From contig JAGNPU010000153.1 of NCBI GenBank assembly GCA_017989485.1, forward strand, positions 1 to 5,493: a stretch of 5,493 nucleotides of DNA. The letters are read 5' to 3'. Below are positions 1 to 5,493 of the stretch, one piece after another. The stretch is from Neisseriaceae bacterium. GTDB lineage: Bacteria > Pseudomonadota > Gammaproteobacteria > Burkholderiales > Neisseriaceae. The first letter of the stretch is position 1. Every line of letters starts with the position of its first letter. The translations under genes were made by a program, and so were the position numbers. The notes under the pieces are model-generated. The model was given only the letters and a program-made list of their open reading frames with translations, had not been told where the DNA came from and made no database searches.

Positions 1-994
1 CCTGCATATAGCCCACCAACACACCGTCTTCAATCAGCGTGGTGGCCTGCGTCAAATTGCCCTCGTCGTCCATGTTTAAAGACCCTCGGCGTTCGCTCAA
101 GGTGCCATCGTCGACGATGGTCACGCCCTTGGCGGCCACACGCTGGCCCATTTTGTCGCTGAACGCGCTGGTGCCTTTGCGGTTAAAATCCCCTTCCAAG
201 CCATGGCCCACCGCCTCATGCAGCAACACGCCCGGCCAGCCGTTGCCCAACACCACCGTCATTTCGCCTGCCAGTGCCGGCTTGGCCTCTAAATTGGTCG
301 TGGCCTGAGTCACCGCCAGATGCACATACTCAGCCAGTTTTTCTTCGCTAAAATACCCCAAGCCAAAGCGGCCGCCGCCACCGCTGCTGCCCTGCTCCTT
401 GCGGCCATTCTGGGCCACAATCACCGTAATCGACACCCGCACCAAAGGCCGAATATCGGCATTTTGTTGCCCATCTAAACGGGCCATCAACACGGTATCG
501 TATTCACACGACAGGCTGGCCATGACCTGGGTCACCCGCACATCTGCGGCCCTGGCCATTTGGTCTAGCTGCGTCAGCAACGCCACTTTTTGTGCGGCAT
601 CCAAAGACAAAATCGGGTTATTCGGTGCGTACAGCTGACGGCTGCTTTGTCTGGTGGGCACTGCCGCAGTATGCGACTGCCCCGCCAGCGCAATGGCACG
701 CACGGCCAAAGCCGCCTGCTGCAGGCTGTCTTCATTAATCGCATCGGCATAGGCAAATGCGGTTTTGTCCCCACTGACGGCGCGAACGCCAACGCCCTGA
801 TCGATGTTAAAGCTGCCGGCCTTAACAATGCCTTCCTCTAACTGCCAGCTCTCATTAATCGTGTGTTGAAAGTAAAGGTCGGCATAATCAACTTGGTGGG
901 CGCCAATCAGGCCTAAAGCCGCACTTAAATGCGATTGTGCCAGCTGGTTTTGGGCCAATAGCTGCGTAGATGCCAAATCAAAGGGTGACGACAT
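1..994 (-). CDS. tldD: TldD metallopeptidase, N-terminal 331 codons (cut by window edge)
   Basis: TldD is the zinc-bearing subunit of the cytosolic TldD-TldE (PmbA) heterodimer, which degrades unfolded peptides; in E. coli it matures microcin B17 and degrades the antitoxin CcdA. The frame is open from ATG at 994 to the left edge, giving 331 of the usual roughly 480 residues. Visible hallmarks are an N-terminal YADLYFQ...ESWQLEEGIVK block, a GVGVRAVSGDKTAFAYAD block, a GGGG run at residues 205-208 followed by RFG, and the signature GWPGVLLHEAVGHGLEGDF. The metal-binding HExxxH motif is His259, Glu260 and His263. The start is supported by AAAAGG (1001-1006) six bases upstream. The partner gene tldE/pmbA is not in the window. 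The gene lies 74 bp downstream of the co-oriented amidohydrolase gene with no terminator seen between them, so an operon is likely. No frameshift is visible. The missing C-terminal third cannot be assessed. Confidence 0.96.
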   Translation of the reverse strand, partial: MSSPFDLASTQLLAQNQLAQSHLSAALGLIGAHQVDYADLYFQHTINESWQLEEGIVKAGSFNIDQGVGVRAVSGDKTAFAYADAINEDSLQQAALAVRAIALAGQSHTAAVPTRQSSRQLYAPNNPILSLDAAQKVALLTQLDQMARAADVRVTQVMASLSCEYDTVLMARLDGQQNADIRPLVRVSITVIVAQNGRKEQGSSGGGGRFGLGYFSEEKLAEYVHLAVTQATTNLEAKPALAGEMTVVLGNGWPGVLLHEAVGHGLEGDFNRKGTSAFSDKMGQRVAAKGVTIVDDGTLSERRGSLNMDDEGNLTQATTLIEDGVLVGYMQ

Positions 995-1068
995 GTAAAG
1001 CCTTTTAAAGAATAAAAACGTAGGCCCTAATCATAAAGCCCCCCACCAATAAAAGCCACACTTTCGCA

Positions 1069-1896
1069 CTATTTCAACGAGGCCAACGACAGCGTTTGGT
1101 GTTTCAAGGCCGGCAGCCGCGTGCGGATAGACTGCAGCTGCGGCATGCTCATCGTGCCCATCACCAGGCCTTCTCCTTCGGGCAATACGTCGATGACCTC
1201 GCCCCAAGGGTCGATGAGCATAGAGTGACCAAAGGTACGGCGGCCATTTTCATGCTGGCCGCCTTGCGCGCTGGCCAATAGGTAGCACTGATTTTCGATC
1301 GCCCGGGCGCGCAGCAAAATTTCCCAATGGGCCTTGCCCGTGGTGTAGGTAAAAGCGGCAGGCAACACCAGTAGGTCAAACGGTGCCTGCACGCGGAAAA
1401 ACTCTGGGAAACGCAGGTCATAACAAATGCCCTGCGCCACCTGCAGCCGGCCATCAAACACACTCAACTCAGGGGTTTTGGTGCCCGGCAAAATCGAATC
1501 CGCCTCATCGTAACGCTCACCCAAACCGCTGAAACCGAACAGATGCACCTTGTCGTAGCGCCCCACTAAGGCGCCGCTGGCGTCATAGGTCAATAAGGTA
1601 TTGAGCACATGCGTGGCGTGCTTGCTTTGCAAAGGAATGCTGCCCGCCATGAGGACAATGCCCAAGCGCTGTGCCAGCTGGCTCAATGCCGACTGTATCG
1701 GCCCAGAACCAAACGGCTCGGCCAGGGCCAGCTTGTCTTGATCGGTACGGCCAAAAATAGGCCAGTATTCGGGCAATAAAACCAGTTGTGCCCCCTGGTG
1801 TGCCGCCTCTTCCACCAGCGTCTGCATTTTGGCCCAGTTGCTGGGATAATCATGGTTGGACACCATTTGTACGGCCGCTAATTTGATTTTATCCAT
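1069..1896 (-). CDS. Nit1-type carbon-nitrogen hydrolase (probable deaminated-glutathione amidase)
   Basis: A 275-residue single-domain member of the nitrilase superfamily, presumably cytosolic because no signal peptide is seen. The catalytic Glu-Lys-Cys triad is in place: Glu43 in LLPEYW, Lys116 in YDKVHLF and Cys158 in GICYDLRFPE. The CYDLRFPE block and the conserved later blocks (GKAHWEILLRARAIEN, GRRTFGHSMLIDPWGEV) are typical of the Nit1 branch. Characterised Nit1 enzymes hydrolyse deaminated glutathione, a side product of transaminases, so this is probably a metabolite-repair enzyme; the exact substrate is inferred. The length fits the family. The ATG at 1896 is preceded by AAGGAA (1905-1910), about eight bases away. 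The gene precedes tldD on the same strand and diverges from glnE. Other nitrilase-branch amidases remain possible as the true activity. Confidence 0.9.
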   Translation of the reverse strand: MDKIKLAAVQMVSNHDYPSNWAKMQTLVEEAAHQGAQLVLLPEYWPIFGRTDQDKLALAEPFGSGPIQSALSQLAQRLGIVLMAGSIPLQSKHATHVLNTLLTYDASGALVGRYDKVHLFGFSGLGERYDEADSILPGTKTPELSVFDGRLQVAQGICYDLRFPEFFRVQAPFDLLVLPAAFTYTTGKAHWEILLRARAIENQCYLLASAQGGQHENGRRTFGHSMLIDPWGEVIDVLPEGEGLVMGTMSMPQLQSIRTRLPALKHQTLSLASLK

Positions 1897-1939
1897 TGCC
1901 CAATTTCCTTTTTTGTTTGATGATGTTGGTGTGATCGTC

Positions 1940-1970
1940 CATGGCCTAGGCGCAGCGCCCTAGGCCCATG
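1940..1970. repeat. Imperfect inverted repeat in the nit/glnE divergent region
   Basis: The arms GGCCTAGG (1943-1950) and CCTAGGCC (1959-1966) are perfect reverse complements around an 8-base centre, CGCAGCGC. The pairing can be extended outward by CAT (1940-1942) with ATG (1968-1970) across one bulged C. It can also be rearranged inward as GGCGC with GCGCC. Neither strand has a T-run right after the stem, so it does not look like an intrinsic terminator. It lies between the start codons of two divergent genes and could be a regulator-binding site, or a hairpin in the leader of the nit-tldD transcript. Its role is unknown. Confidence 0.75.
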
Positions 1971-1989
1971 TGTTGAAGCGTTTCTTTCC

Positions 1990-2017
1990 ATTTTATTTTG
2001 TTTTCCCAAATAGGCAA
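1990..2017 (-). promoter_or_regulatory. Candidate sigma-70 promoter for nit-tldD
   Basis: Read on the minus strand, TTGCCT (2012-2017) and TAAAAT (1990-1995) are separated by 16 bases. They match the -35 and -10 consensus at four and five of six positions. Transcription would start near 1983 and give a leader of about 85 bases containing the 1940-1970 hairpin. The -35 element would overlap the glnE ribosome binding site. This is assigned by eye in an AT-rich stretch and is tentative. Confidence 0.35.
2012..2014 (+). promoter_or_regulatory. Weak ribosome binding site that favours the ATG start of glnE
   Basis: AGG lies seven bases before ATG 2022. The upstream in-frame TTG at 1998 has only a pyrimidine- and T-rich stretch before it and no purine-rich site. 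This favours initiation at 2022, although the Shine-Dalgarno match is short. Confidence 0.45.
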
Positions 2018-2021
2018 CCCT

Positions 2022-4715
2022 ATGTCCTTACCCATTGCTCAGGCCTTGGCCCAAGCGGCTGACTTTTCCCCCTTCTTCACCCGCCTCATGCACAGCGGCC
2101 GTTTAGACATGGATGCCCTCAAACACCGTCTAGACCGACCTCTAGATCAGGCCTTTCTGGAAGACTATGCCCCCTGGGCAAGCCTGTGCGCCGACGAAAA
2201 CGAAGCCGAACTCAAAAAACAGCTGCGCCGACTGCGACAACATGTTCTGGCCCACTTAATCGTCAGAGACCTGGCCCTTTGGGCGCCCTTGGATGAGGTC
2301 ACCCTCACGATTACCCAGCTGGCCGAGTTTGCCATCAACATTGGCCTGAGCTTTGCCCATCAGCAACAGACCAAAACCTATGGCGAGCCCATCGGCCAAT
2401 ACAGCCACGCACCGCAACAGCTGACCGTGATTGCCATGGGCAAAATGGGCGGTCACGAGCTCAATGTGTCTTCCGACATCGACCTGATTTTTACCTATCC
2501 CGAGGCCGGTGACACCACCGGCCCTAAGGTCAAAAGCAACCAAGAATTTTTTACCAAAGTCGGCCAAAAGCTGATTGCCTTATTGCACGACATCACCGAA
2601 GAAGGCCAGGTGTTTCGCGTCGACATGCGCCTACGCCCCAACGGCGACGCAGGCCCTTTGGTCCTGAGCGAAACCGCCTTGGAAAAATACCTCATCACCC
2701 AAGGCCGAGAATGGGAGCGTTACGCCTGGATTAAGGCCAGAGTCGTCACGCCCGGCGACAACGGCCTTCAAAACCTGGTGCGCCCCTTTGTGTTTCGCAA
2801 ATACCTAGACTTTGACACCTATGAAGCCATGCGTTCACTGCACCAGCAAATTCGCACCGAAGTCGCCCGCAAAGACAAGCTCGACAACATCAAGCTGGGC
2901 GCCGGCGGCATTCGTGAAGTCGAATTCATCGTGCAAATTTTTCAAATGATTCGCGGCGGCAAGGTTCGGTCCTTGCAGATTAAAGGCACCCAAGCAGCCC
3001 TGATGGCCCTCGCCGAGCATCAAATGATAGAGGAGGACACGAAGTTAGGCCTGCTCAGCGCCTATCGGTTTTTGCGCATGTTGGAACATCGTCTCCAATA
3101 CGTGGACGACCAACAAATTCAAAACCTGCCCGAAGGCGCCGACGCTCAGGCGAATATTGCCCACAGCATGGGCTTTGCCGACTACCCCGCCTTTCTTGAG
3201 GTGTTAAACCAACACCGCCAGTTTGTCAGCCACGTTTTTAATGACCTGCTGGACACCCCGGAACACGGTCAAAAAACCACCCATCCTCTGGCCTTATTGT
3301 GGCAGCCTAAGGCGGAAGAAGAGGCCCAAGAAGTGCTGTTGCTGGCGCATGGTTTTGACTCTGCCATCATCATCAACCGCATCAAGGCCTTACGCCAAAG
3401 CCACAAATACCAAAACCTCAGCGCCAGAGCCCAGCCTCGCTTTGACGCCCTGGTGCCCCTGCTGCTTGAAGCCGCCAGCCACACCACGCAGCCCACGGCC
3501 TGCGCCCTACGCCTATTTGATTTTTTAGAAAGCATAGGACGGCGCTCTTCTTACATCGCGTTTTTACACGAACACCCAGAAACCCTAGCCCCCTTGGCCA
3601 GGCTGATGTCGCACAGCCAATGGATGGCGCAATACATCATGCAACACCCCATCTTACTGGATGAGCTTCTTAATGCCAACATCATTAAGGAGCAATACGA
3701 TTGGGCCAAGCTGAAAGAGTCTTTATTTTTATCCTTACATGCCTGCGGCCAAGACGTTGAGGCCAAAATGGACACGCTACGCCATTTCAAACACGCCCAG
3801 GTCTTTCGCCTGGCCGTCCAAGATCTGGCCGAGGTGTGGTCTATCGAAAGCCTCTCGGACGAGCTGACGCTGTTGGCCGACACCATACTTGAGGCCACCG
3901 TGTTTCATGTTTGGCAAAGCCTCCCCAAGAAGCACCGCGACACCCCTCGTTTTGCCATCATTGGTTACGGCAAGCTCGGGGGCAAAGAGCTGAGCTACAC
4001 CTCCGACCTAGACCTGGTATTTGTGTTTCAAGACGACCACCCAGACGCCCTAGAACTGTATTCTCGTGCGGTACAACGCATCACCAACTGGCTGTCCAGC
4101 ACCACGGGCGCAGGGTCTTTATACCAAATCGACCTGCGCCTGCGCCCCAATGGCGACGCCGGCATGCCCTGCGTGTCACTAGACGCCTTTGTGCGCTATC
4201 AAGAACAAGACGCCTGGACGTGGGAACATCAGGCCCTTACCCGCGCCCGCTTTGTTTGCGGCGACGCTGCGGTGGGCCAGGCGGTGGAACGGCTGCGCCA
4301 CGACGTGCTGACGCGCCCGCGTAACATCCAGGCGCTGCGCCGTGAAATCATCACCATGCGGGAAAAAATGTTCGCCACCCATCCGCCGCTGCTCGACAAT
4401 GTGAAGTATGCCCGCGGCGGCGTGGTCGACGTTGAGTTTCTGGTGCAGTATTTAATCTTAGAACATGCCCACAACCATCCCCACTTAACCCGCAACTATG
4501 GCAACATCGCCCTGCTGGCCATGGCGGCGGACGCTGGCCTCATCGACCCAAAAATGGCCACGGCCGCCCGGCTGGCCTATCGCTACTATCGCAGCGTCCA
4601 ACACGACAGCCACCTGCGCGATCGGCCTATGGCACAAGTCGATGACGTGCTACTGGGCCATTACGCCGCAGTCAAACGGCTATGGCAGGCCGTTCTGGCC
4701 CAAGACCTCGCCTAA
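2022..4715 (+). CDS. glnE: Bifunctional glutamine synthetase adenylyltransferase / adenylyl-removing enzyme
   Basis: GlnE attaches AMP to, and removes it from, a tyrosine on glutamine synthetase. It thereby switches ammonium assimilation off or on in response to PII and glutamine. The 897-residue protein shows the full duplicated layout. The N-terminal adenylyl-removing half has MGKMGGHELN followed by SSDIDLIF (Asp152, Asp154), RVDMRLRP (Asp201), WERYAWIKAR and a helical GGIREVEF block (residues 295-302). The C-terminal adenylyltransferase half has YGKLGGKELS followed by TSDLDLVF (Asp662, Asp664), YQIDLRLRP (Asp704), WEHQAL (734-739) and GGVVDVEF (799-806). The metal-binding Asp-x-Asp pairs are intact in both halves, so both activities should be present. 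E. coli GlnE is longer, at 946 residues. An in-frame TTG at 1998 would add eight residues, but ATG 2022 has the better ribosome binding site and begins the familiar MSLPIAQAL-like start. The gene is divergent from nit and ends at a strong terminator. Confidence 0.97.
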   Translation: MSLPIAQALAQAADFSPFFTRLMHSGRLDMDALKHRLDRPLDQAFLEDYAPWASLCADENEAELKKQLRRLRQHVLAHLIVRDLALWAPLDEVTLTITQLAEFAINIGLSFAHQQQTKTYGEPIGQYSHAPQQLTVIAMGKMGGHELNVSSDIDLIFTYPEAGDTTGPKVKSNQEFFTKVGQKLIALLHDITEEGQVFRVDMRLRPNGDAGPLVLSETALEKYLITQGREWERYAWIKARVVTPGDNGLQNLVRPFVFRKYLDFDTYEAMRSLHQQIRTEVARKDKLDNIKLGAGGIREVEFIVQIFQMIRGGKVRSLQIKGTQAALMALAEHQMIEEDTKLGLLSAYRFLRMLEHRLQYVDDQQIQNLPEGADAQANIAHSMGFADYPAFLEVLNQHRQFVSHVFNDLLDTPEHGQKTTHPLALLWQPKAEEEAQEVLLLAHGFDSAIIINRIKALRQSHKYQNLSARAQPRFDALVPLLLEAASHTTQPTACALRLFDFLESIGRRSSYIAFLHEHPETLAPLARLMSHSQWMAQYIMQHPILLDELLNANIIKEQYDWAKLKESLFLSLHACGQDVEAKMDTLRHFKHAQVFRLAVQDLAEVWSIESLSDELTLLADTILEATVFHVWQSLPKKHRDTPRFAIIGYGKLGGKELSYTSDLDLVFVFQDDHPDALELYSRAVQRITNWLSSTTGAGSLYQIDLRLRPNGDAGMPCVSLDAFVRYQEQDAWTWEHQALTRARFVCGDAAVGQAVERLRHDVLTRPRNIQALRREIITMREKMFATHPPLLDNVKYARGGVVDVEFLVQYLILEHAHNHPHLTRNYGNIALLAMAADAGLIDPKMATAARLAYRYYRSVQHDSHLRDRPMAQVDDVLLGHYAAVKRLWQAVLAQDLA

Positions 4716-4725
4716 GCGCCTGAGC

Positions 4726-4762
4726 AAAAAAAAGCCGCCGGCATCAGTGCCGGCGGCTTTTT
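4726..4762. terminator. Bidirectional intrinsic terminator between glnE and the convergent metal-binding gene
   Basis: The stem GCCGCCGGCA (4734-4743) pairs perfectly with TGCCGGCGGC (4748-4757) around the loop TCAG. It is flanked by eight A (4726-4733) and five T (4758-4762), which can extend the stem. Reading rightward, the stem is followed by five T and serves glnE, 11 bases past its stop. Reading leftward, it is followed by eight T and serves the convergent gene, whose stop is at 4770-4772. Confidence 0.94.
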
Positions 4763-4769
4763 AATCTAG

Positions 4770-5345
4770 CTAATGCGCATGATGATCGTGGTCGTGATGA
4801 TCATGGTCGTGATCGTGGTCATGATCGTGGTCATGATCGTGGTCATGGTCATGATGCTCATGATCGTGGTCGTGGGCATCGGCCACACCCGCCATGGCGT
4901 CGGCACTCACCTGAAAGCGCGCCACGGGGAAGCGAGACTTGGCCGCCGTCTCCTGCCAGAACAGTTCGCCATTGGCACACTCCTGTTTCACCGCCATGGC
5001 CACGGCACCAATGCTCTTGGGTGCCACAAGATGAAAGGCAAACTCATCTTTTTGGTCGTTGGGCAAATGGCTGCCCGACCATACGATTTGGGTCACCCGC
5101 CCTCTGACTTCACTGCTGCTGACCTGCCAGTTCAGCTTGGCCATCGGCGTCACCGTGACCTGTTCAGGCACGTATAGGGTTAAGCGCTCGGTCGCCTGAC
5201 CATCACAGCCATGGCCGATGTGTATCGCCATCGGGCCAGCGTAGCCTGGCGCCACGGTACTGGGGGAAAAGTGGGCATGGGCCAAGGCCTGAGCCCCACA
5301 GGCCAGGGCCAAACCACTTAATAACAAAGGCGCAATCCGCATCAT
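4770..5345 (-). CDS. Exported YcnI-like (DUF1775) metal-binding protein with a His/Asp-rich tail
   Basis: A 191-residue protein with a signal peptide (MMRIAPLLLSGLALACGAQALA). Ala-x-Ala cleavage sites would leave His23 or His25 at the mature N-terminus (HAHFSP or HFSP). A YcnI/DUF1775-like domain follows to about residue 148, with GHGCDG (Cys47), LYVPEQV, VWSGSHLP, DEFAFHL, ECANGE (Cys123) and LFWQE (Trp130). Cys47 and Cys123 may form a disulfide. Bacillus YcnI binds Cu(II) through its N-terminal His, and the same could hold here. Residues 158-191 are 19 His, 13 Asp, one Glu and one Ala, a probable Zn/Cu/Ni-binding tail. No C-terminal membrane helix is present, so the protein is probably soluble in the periplasm. 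ATG 5345 and ATG 5342 are adjacent; AGAGAG upstream lies four bases from the first and seven from the second, so the protein is 191 or 190 residues. It appears monocistronic, with a Zur-like operator upstream. The family call is by motif recognition, and the metal in vivo is inferred. Confidence 0.82.
   Translation of the reverse strand: MMRIAPLLLSGLALACGAQALAHAHFSPSTVAPGYAGPMAIHIGHGCDGQATERLTLYVPEQVTVTPMAKLNWQVSSSEVRGRVTQIVWSGSHLPNDQKDEFAFHLVAPKSIGAVAMAVKQECANGELFWQETAAKSRFPVARFQVSADAMAGVADAHDHDHEHHDHDHDHDHDHDHDHDHDHHDHDHHAH
4773..4874 (-). repeat. Tandem repeat encoding the His-Asp tail, with a 12-bp core unit
   Basis: This codes for residues 158-191. The core is four codon-aligned 12-bp units at 4806-4817, 4818-4829, 4830-4841 and 4842-4853. 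On the plus strand the central two are identical (GTCATGATCGTG), and the outer two differ from them by one and two bases. Each unit encodes His-Asp-His-Asp using a fixed mix of synonymous codons (CAC GAT CAT GAC). That pattern points to duplication of a DNA unit rather than only selection on the amino acids. The flanking parts are less regular. Unequal crossing-over or slippage could change the copy number in multiples of four residues without breaking the frame. Confidence 0.9.
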
Positions 5346-5360
5346 AACACTCTCTTATTC

Positions 5361-5386
5361 TGGGTTAAAATCATGGGTTAAATTCT
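5361..5386. repeat. Short tandem direct repeat in the leader of the metal-binding gene
   Basis: TGGGTTAAAATCA (5361-5373) is followed directly by TGGGTTAAATTCT (5374-5386), with 11 of 13 bases identical. It lies 16 bases or more upstream of the start codon, inside the expected untranslated leader. It could be a second regulator site or a chance duplication; no known motif was recognised. Confidence 0.5.
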
Positions 5387-5401
5387 GTGCTGGGCACGGT
5401 T

Positions 5402-5416
5402 CGTTACACTATAACA
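5402..5416 (-). promoter_or_regulatory. Candidate Zur operator upstream of the metal-binding gene
   Basis: On the minus strand the site reads TGTTATAGTGTAACG. The core GTTATAGTGTAAC (5403-5415) is a near-palindrome with GTTA and TAAC half-site ends. It differs at one core position from the proteobacterial Zur consensus GTTATANTATAAC. Zur is a zinc-bound Fur-family repressor, so this gene would be derepressed when zinc is scarce. The site is centred about 64 bases before the start codon and lies just downstream of the best candidate promoter, a position suited to repression. The match is by eye to a remembered consensus; no zur gene is in the window. Confidence 0.6.
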
Positions 5417-5431
5417 TAACTTATTTTTATC

Positions 5432-5461
5432 TGTATACCACTTAGCCGCTTTTTTATGCAA
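5432..5461 (-). promoter_or_regulatory. Candidate sigma-70 promoter for the metal-binding gene
   Basis: On the minus strand TTGCAT (5456-5461) and TATACA (5432-5437) are 18 bases apart. Both match consensus at four or more positions. Transcription would begin near 5425, placing the Zur-like site at roughly +10 to +23 and giving a leader of about 80 bases. An alternative -10, TATAGT (5408-5413), sits inside the Zur-like site but lacks a good -35. Confidence 0.4.
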
Positions 5462-5474
5462 CTGCCCCGCCCAT

Positions 5475-5493
5475 AAAAAAAGCAGCCCTAAGG
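5475..5493 (-). terminator. Probable intrinsic terminator cut by the right edge
   Basis: The plus strand shows seven A (5475-5481), GCAGCC (5482-5487), CTAA and then GG at the window end. This has the same design as the terminator at 4726-4762: A-run, GC-rich arm, four-base loop, and the first two bases of the complementary arm. If the next bases are CTGC, the hairpin is complete. Reading leftward it would end in seven T, terminating a gene beyond the right edge before the promoter at 5432-5461. The second arm is not visible, so this is partly a prediction. Confidence 0.5.

Noticed and set aside
39..841. Several short open frames on both strands at the left end
   Set aside because: All lie inside the tldD reading frame, which carries clear TldD motifs including HExxxH; the others are frame shadows.
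1940..1970. Intergenic hairpin as a Rho-independent terminator
   Set aside because: There is no T-run right after the stem on either strand, and the flanking genes diverge, so no transcript needs to end there.
1973..1999. TTGAAG (1973-1978) and TATTTT (1994-1999) as a glnE promoter
   Set aside because: The spacing is only 15 bases and the -10 is weak in a T-rich tract; it is possible but not supported well enough to annotate.
3911..4324. Plus-strand open frame of 137 codons rich in Arg and Pro inside glnE
   Set aside because: It is an out-of-frame shadow of the conserved adenylyltransferase domain, with low-complexity composition and no family resemblance.
4773..5177. Plus-strand open frame of 134 codons with a very hydrophobic Val/Met/Ile N-terminus that resembles a membrane helix
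   Set aside because: It is the antisense reading of the His-Asp codon repeat (GTC/GTG/ATG/ATC on the plus strand). It has no ribosome binding site and overlaps a well-supported gene along its whole length.
5298..5300. Cys16 of the YcnI-like protein as a possible lipoprotein cysteine (LALAC)
   Set aside because: Position -3 is Ala rather than the usual Leu/Val/Ile, and good Ala-x-Ala sites for ordinary signal peptidase lie just downstream next to the family's N-terminal His.
1..5493. Neisseriaceae DNA uptake sequences, which would firm up the lineage
   Set aside because: No copy of GCCGTCTGAA or the related dialects I know was found by eye on either strand; near matches such as AGGCTGTCTTC (around 723) lack the conserved end.

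Overview
The window looks like chromosomal housekeeping DNA from a Gram-negative bacterium, most likely a betaproteobacterium and possibly of the Neisseriales. This rests on recognisable protein families (TldD, a Nit1-type carbon-nitrogen hydrolase, a two-catalytic-domain GlnE of about 897 residues) and on the resemblance of these sequences to betaproteobacterial versions recalled from memory. No database search was run, so the lineage is an inference. No tRNA, rRNA, CRISPR array, insertion sequence or phage gene was seen, and no stretch longer than 300 bases lacks a gene.

Layout. Positions 1-994 (minus) hold the N-terminal 331 codons of tldD, which runs off the left edge. A 74-bp gap separates it from a Nit1-like amidohydrolase gene at 1069-1896 (minus). 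The two genes are co-oriented and probably co-transcribed. A divergent intergenic region (1897-2021) carries a long imperfect inverted repeat and a candidate leftward promoter. The rightward gene glnE (2022-4715) encodes the bifunctional adenylyltransferase/adenylyl-removing enzyme that controls glutamine synthetase. It ends at a strong bidirectional intrinsic terminator (4726-4762) shared with a convergent gene at 4770-5345 (minus).

The convergent gene is the most interesting part. It encodes a small exported YcnI/DUF1775-type protein. The predicted mature N-terminus is histidine, and the C-terminus is a 34-residue tail of almost pure His and Asp, where members of this family often have a membrane anchor. 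Upstream of it, at 5402-5416, is a near-palindrome closely matching the proteobacterial Zur (zinc uptake regulator) operator, next to a candidate promoter. Together these suggest a periplasmic metal-binding protein made under zinc limitation, although the family is best known for copper. The right edge shows what appears to be half of another terminator, which would isolate this gene as a single-gene transcription unit.

The genes do not form one pathway. They are a peptide-processing and metabolite-repair pair (tldD, nit), a nitrogen-assimilation regulator (glnE) and a metal-handling gene.
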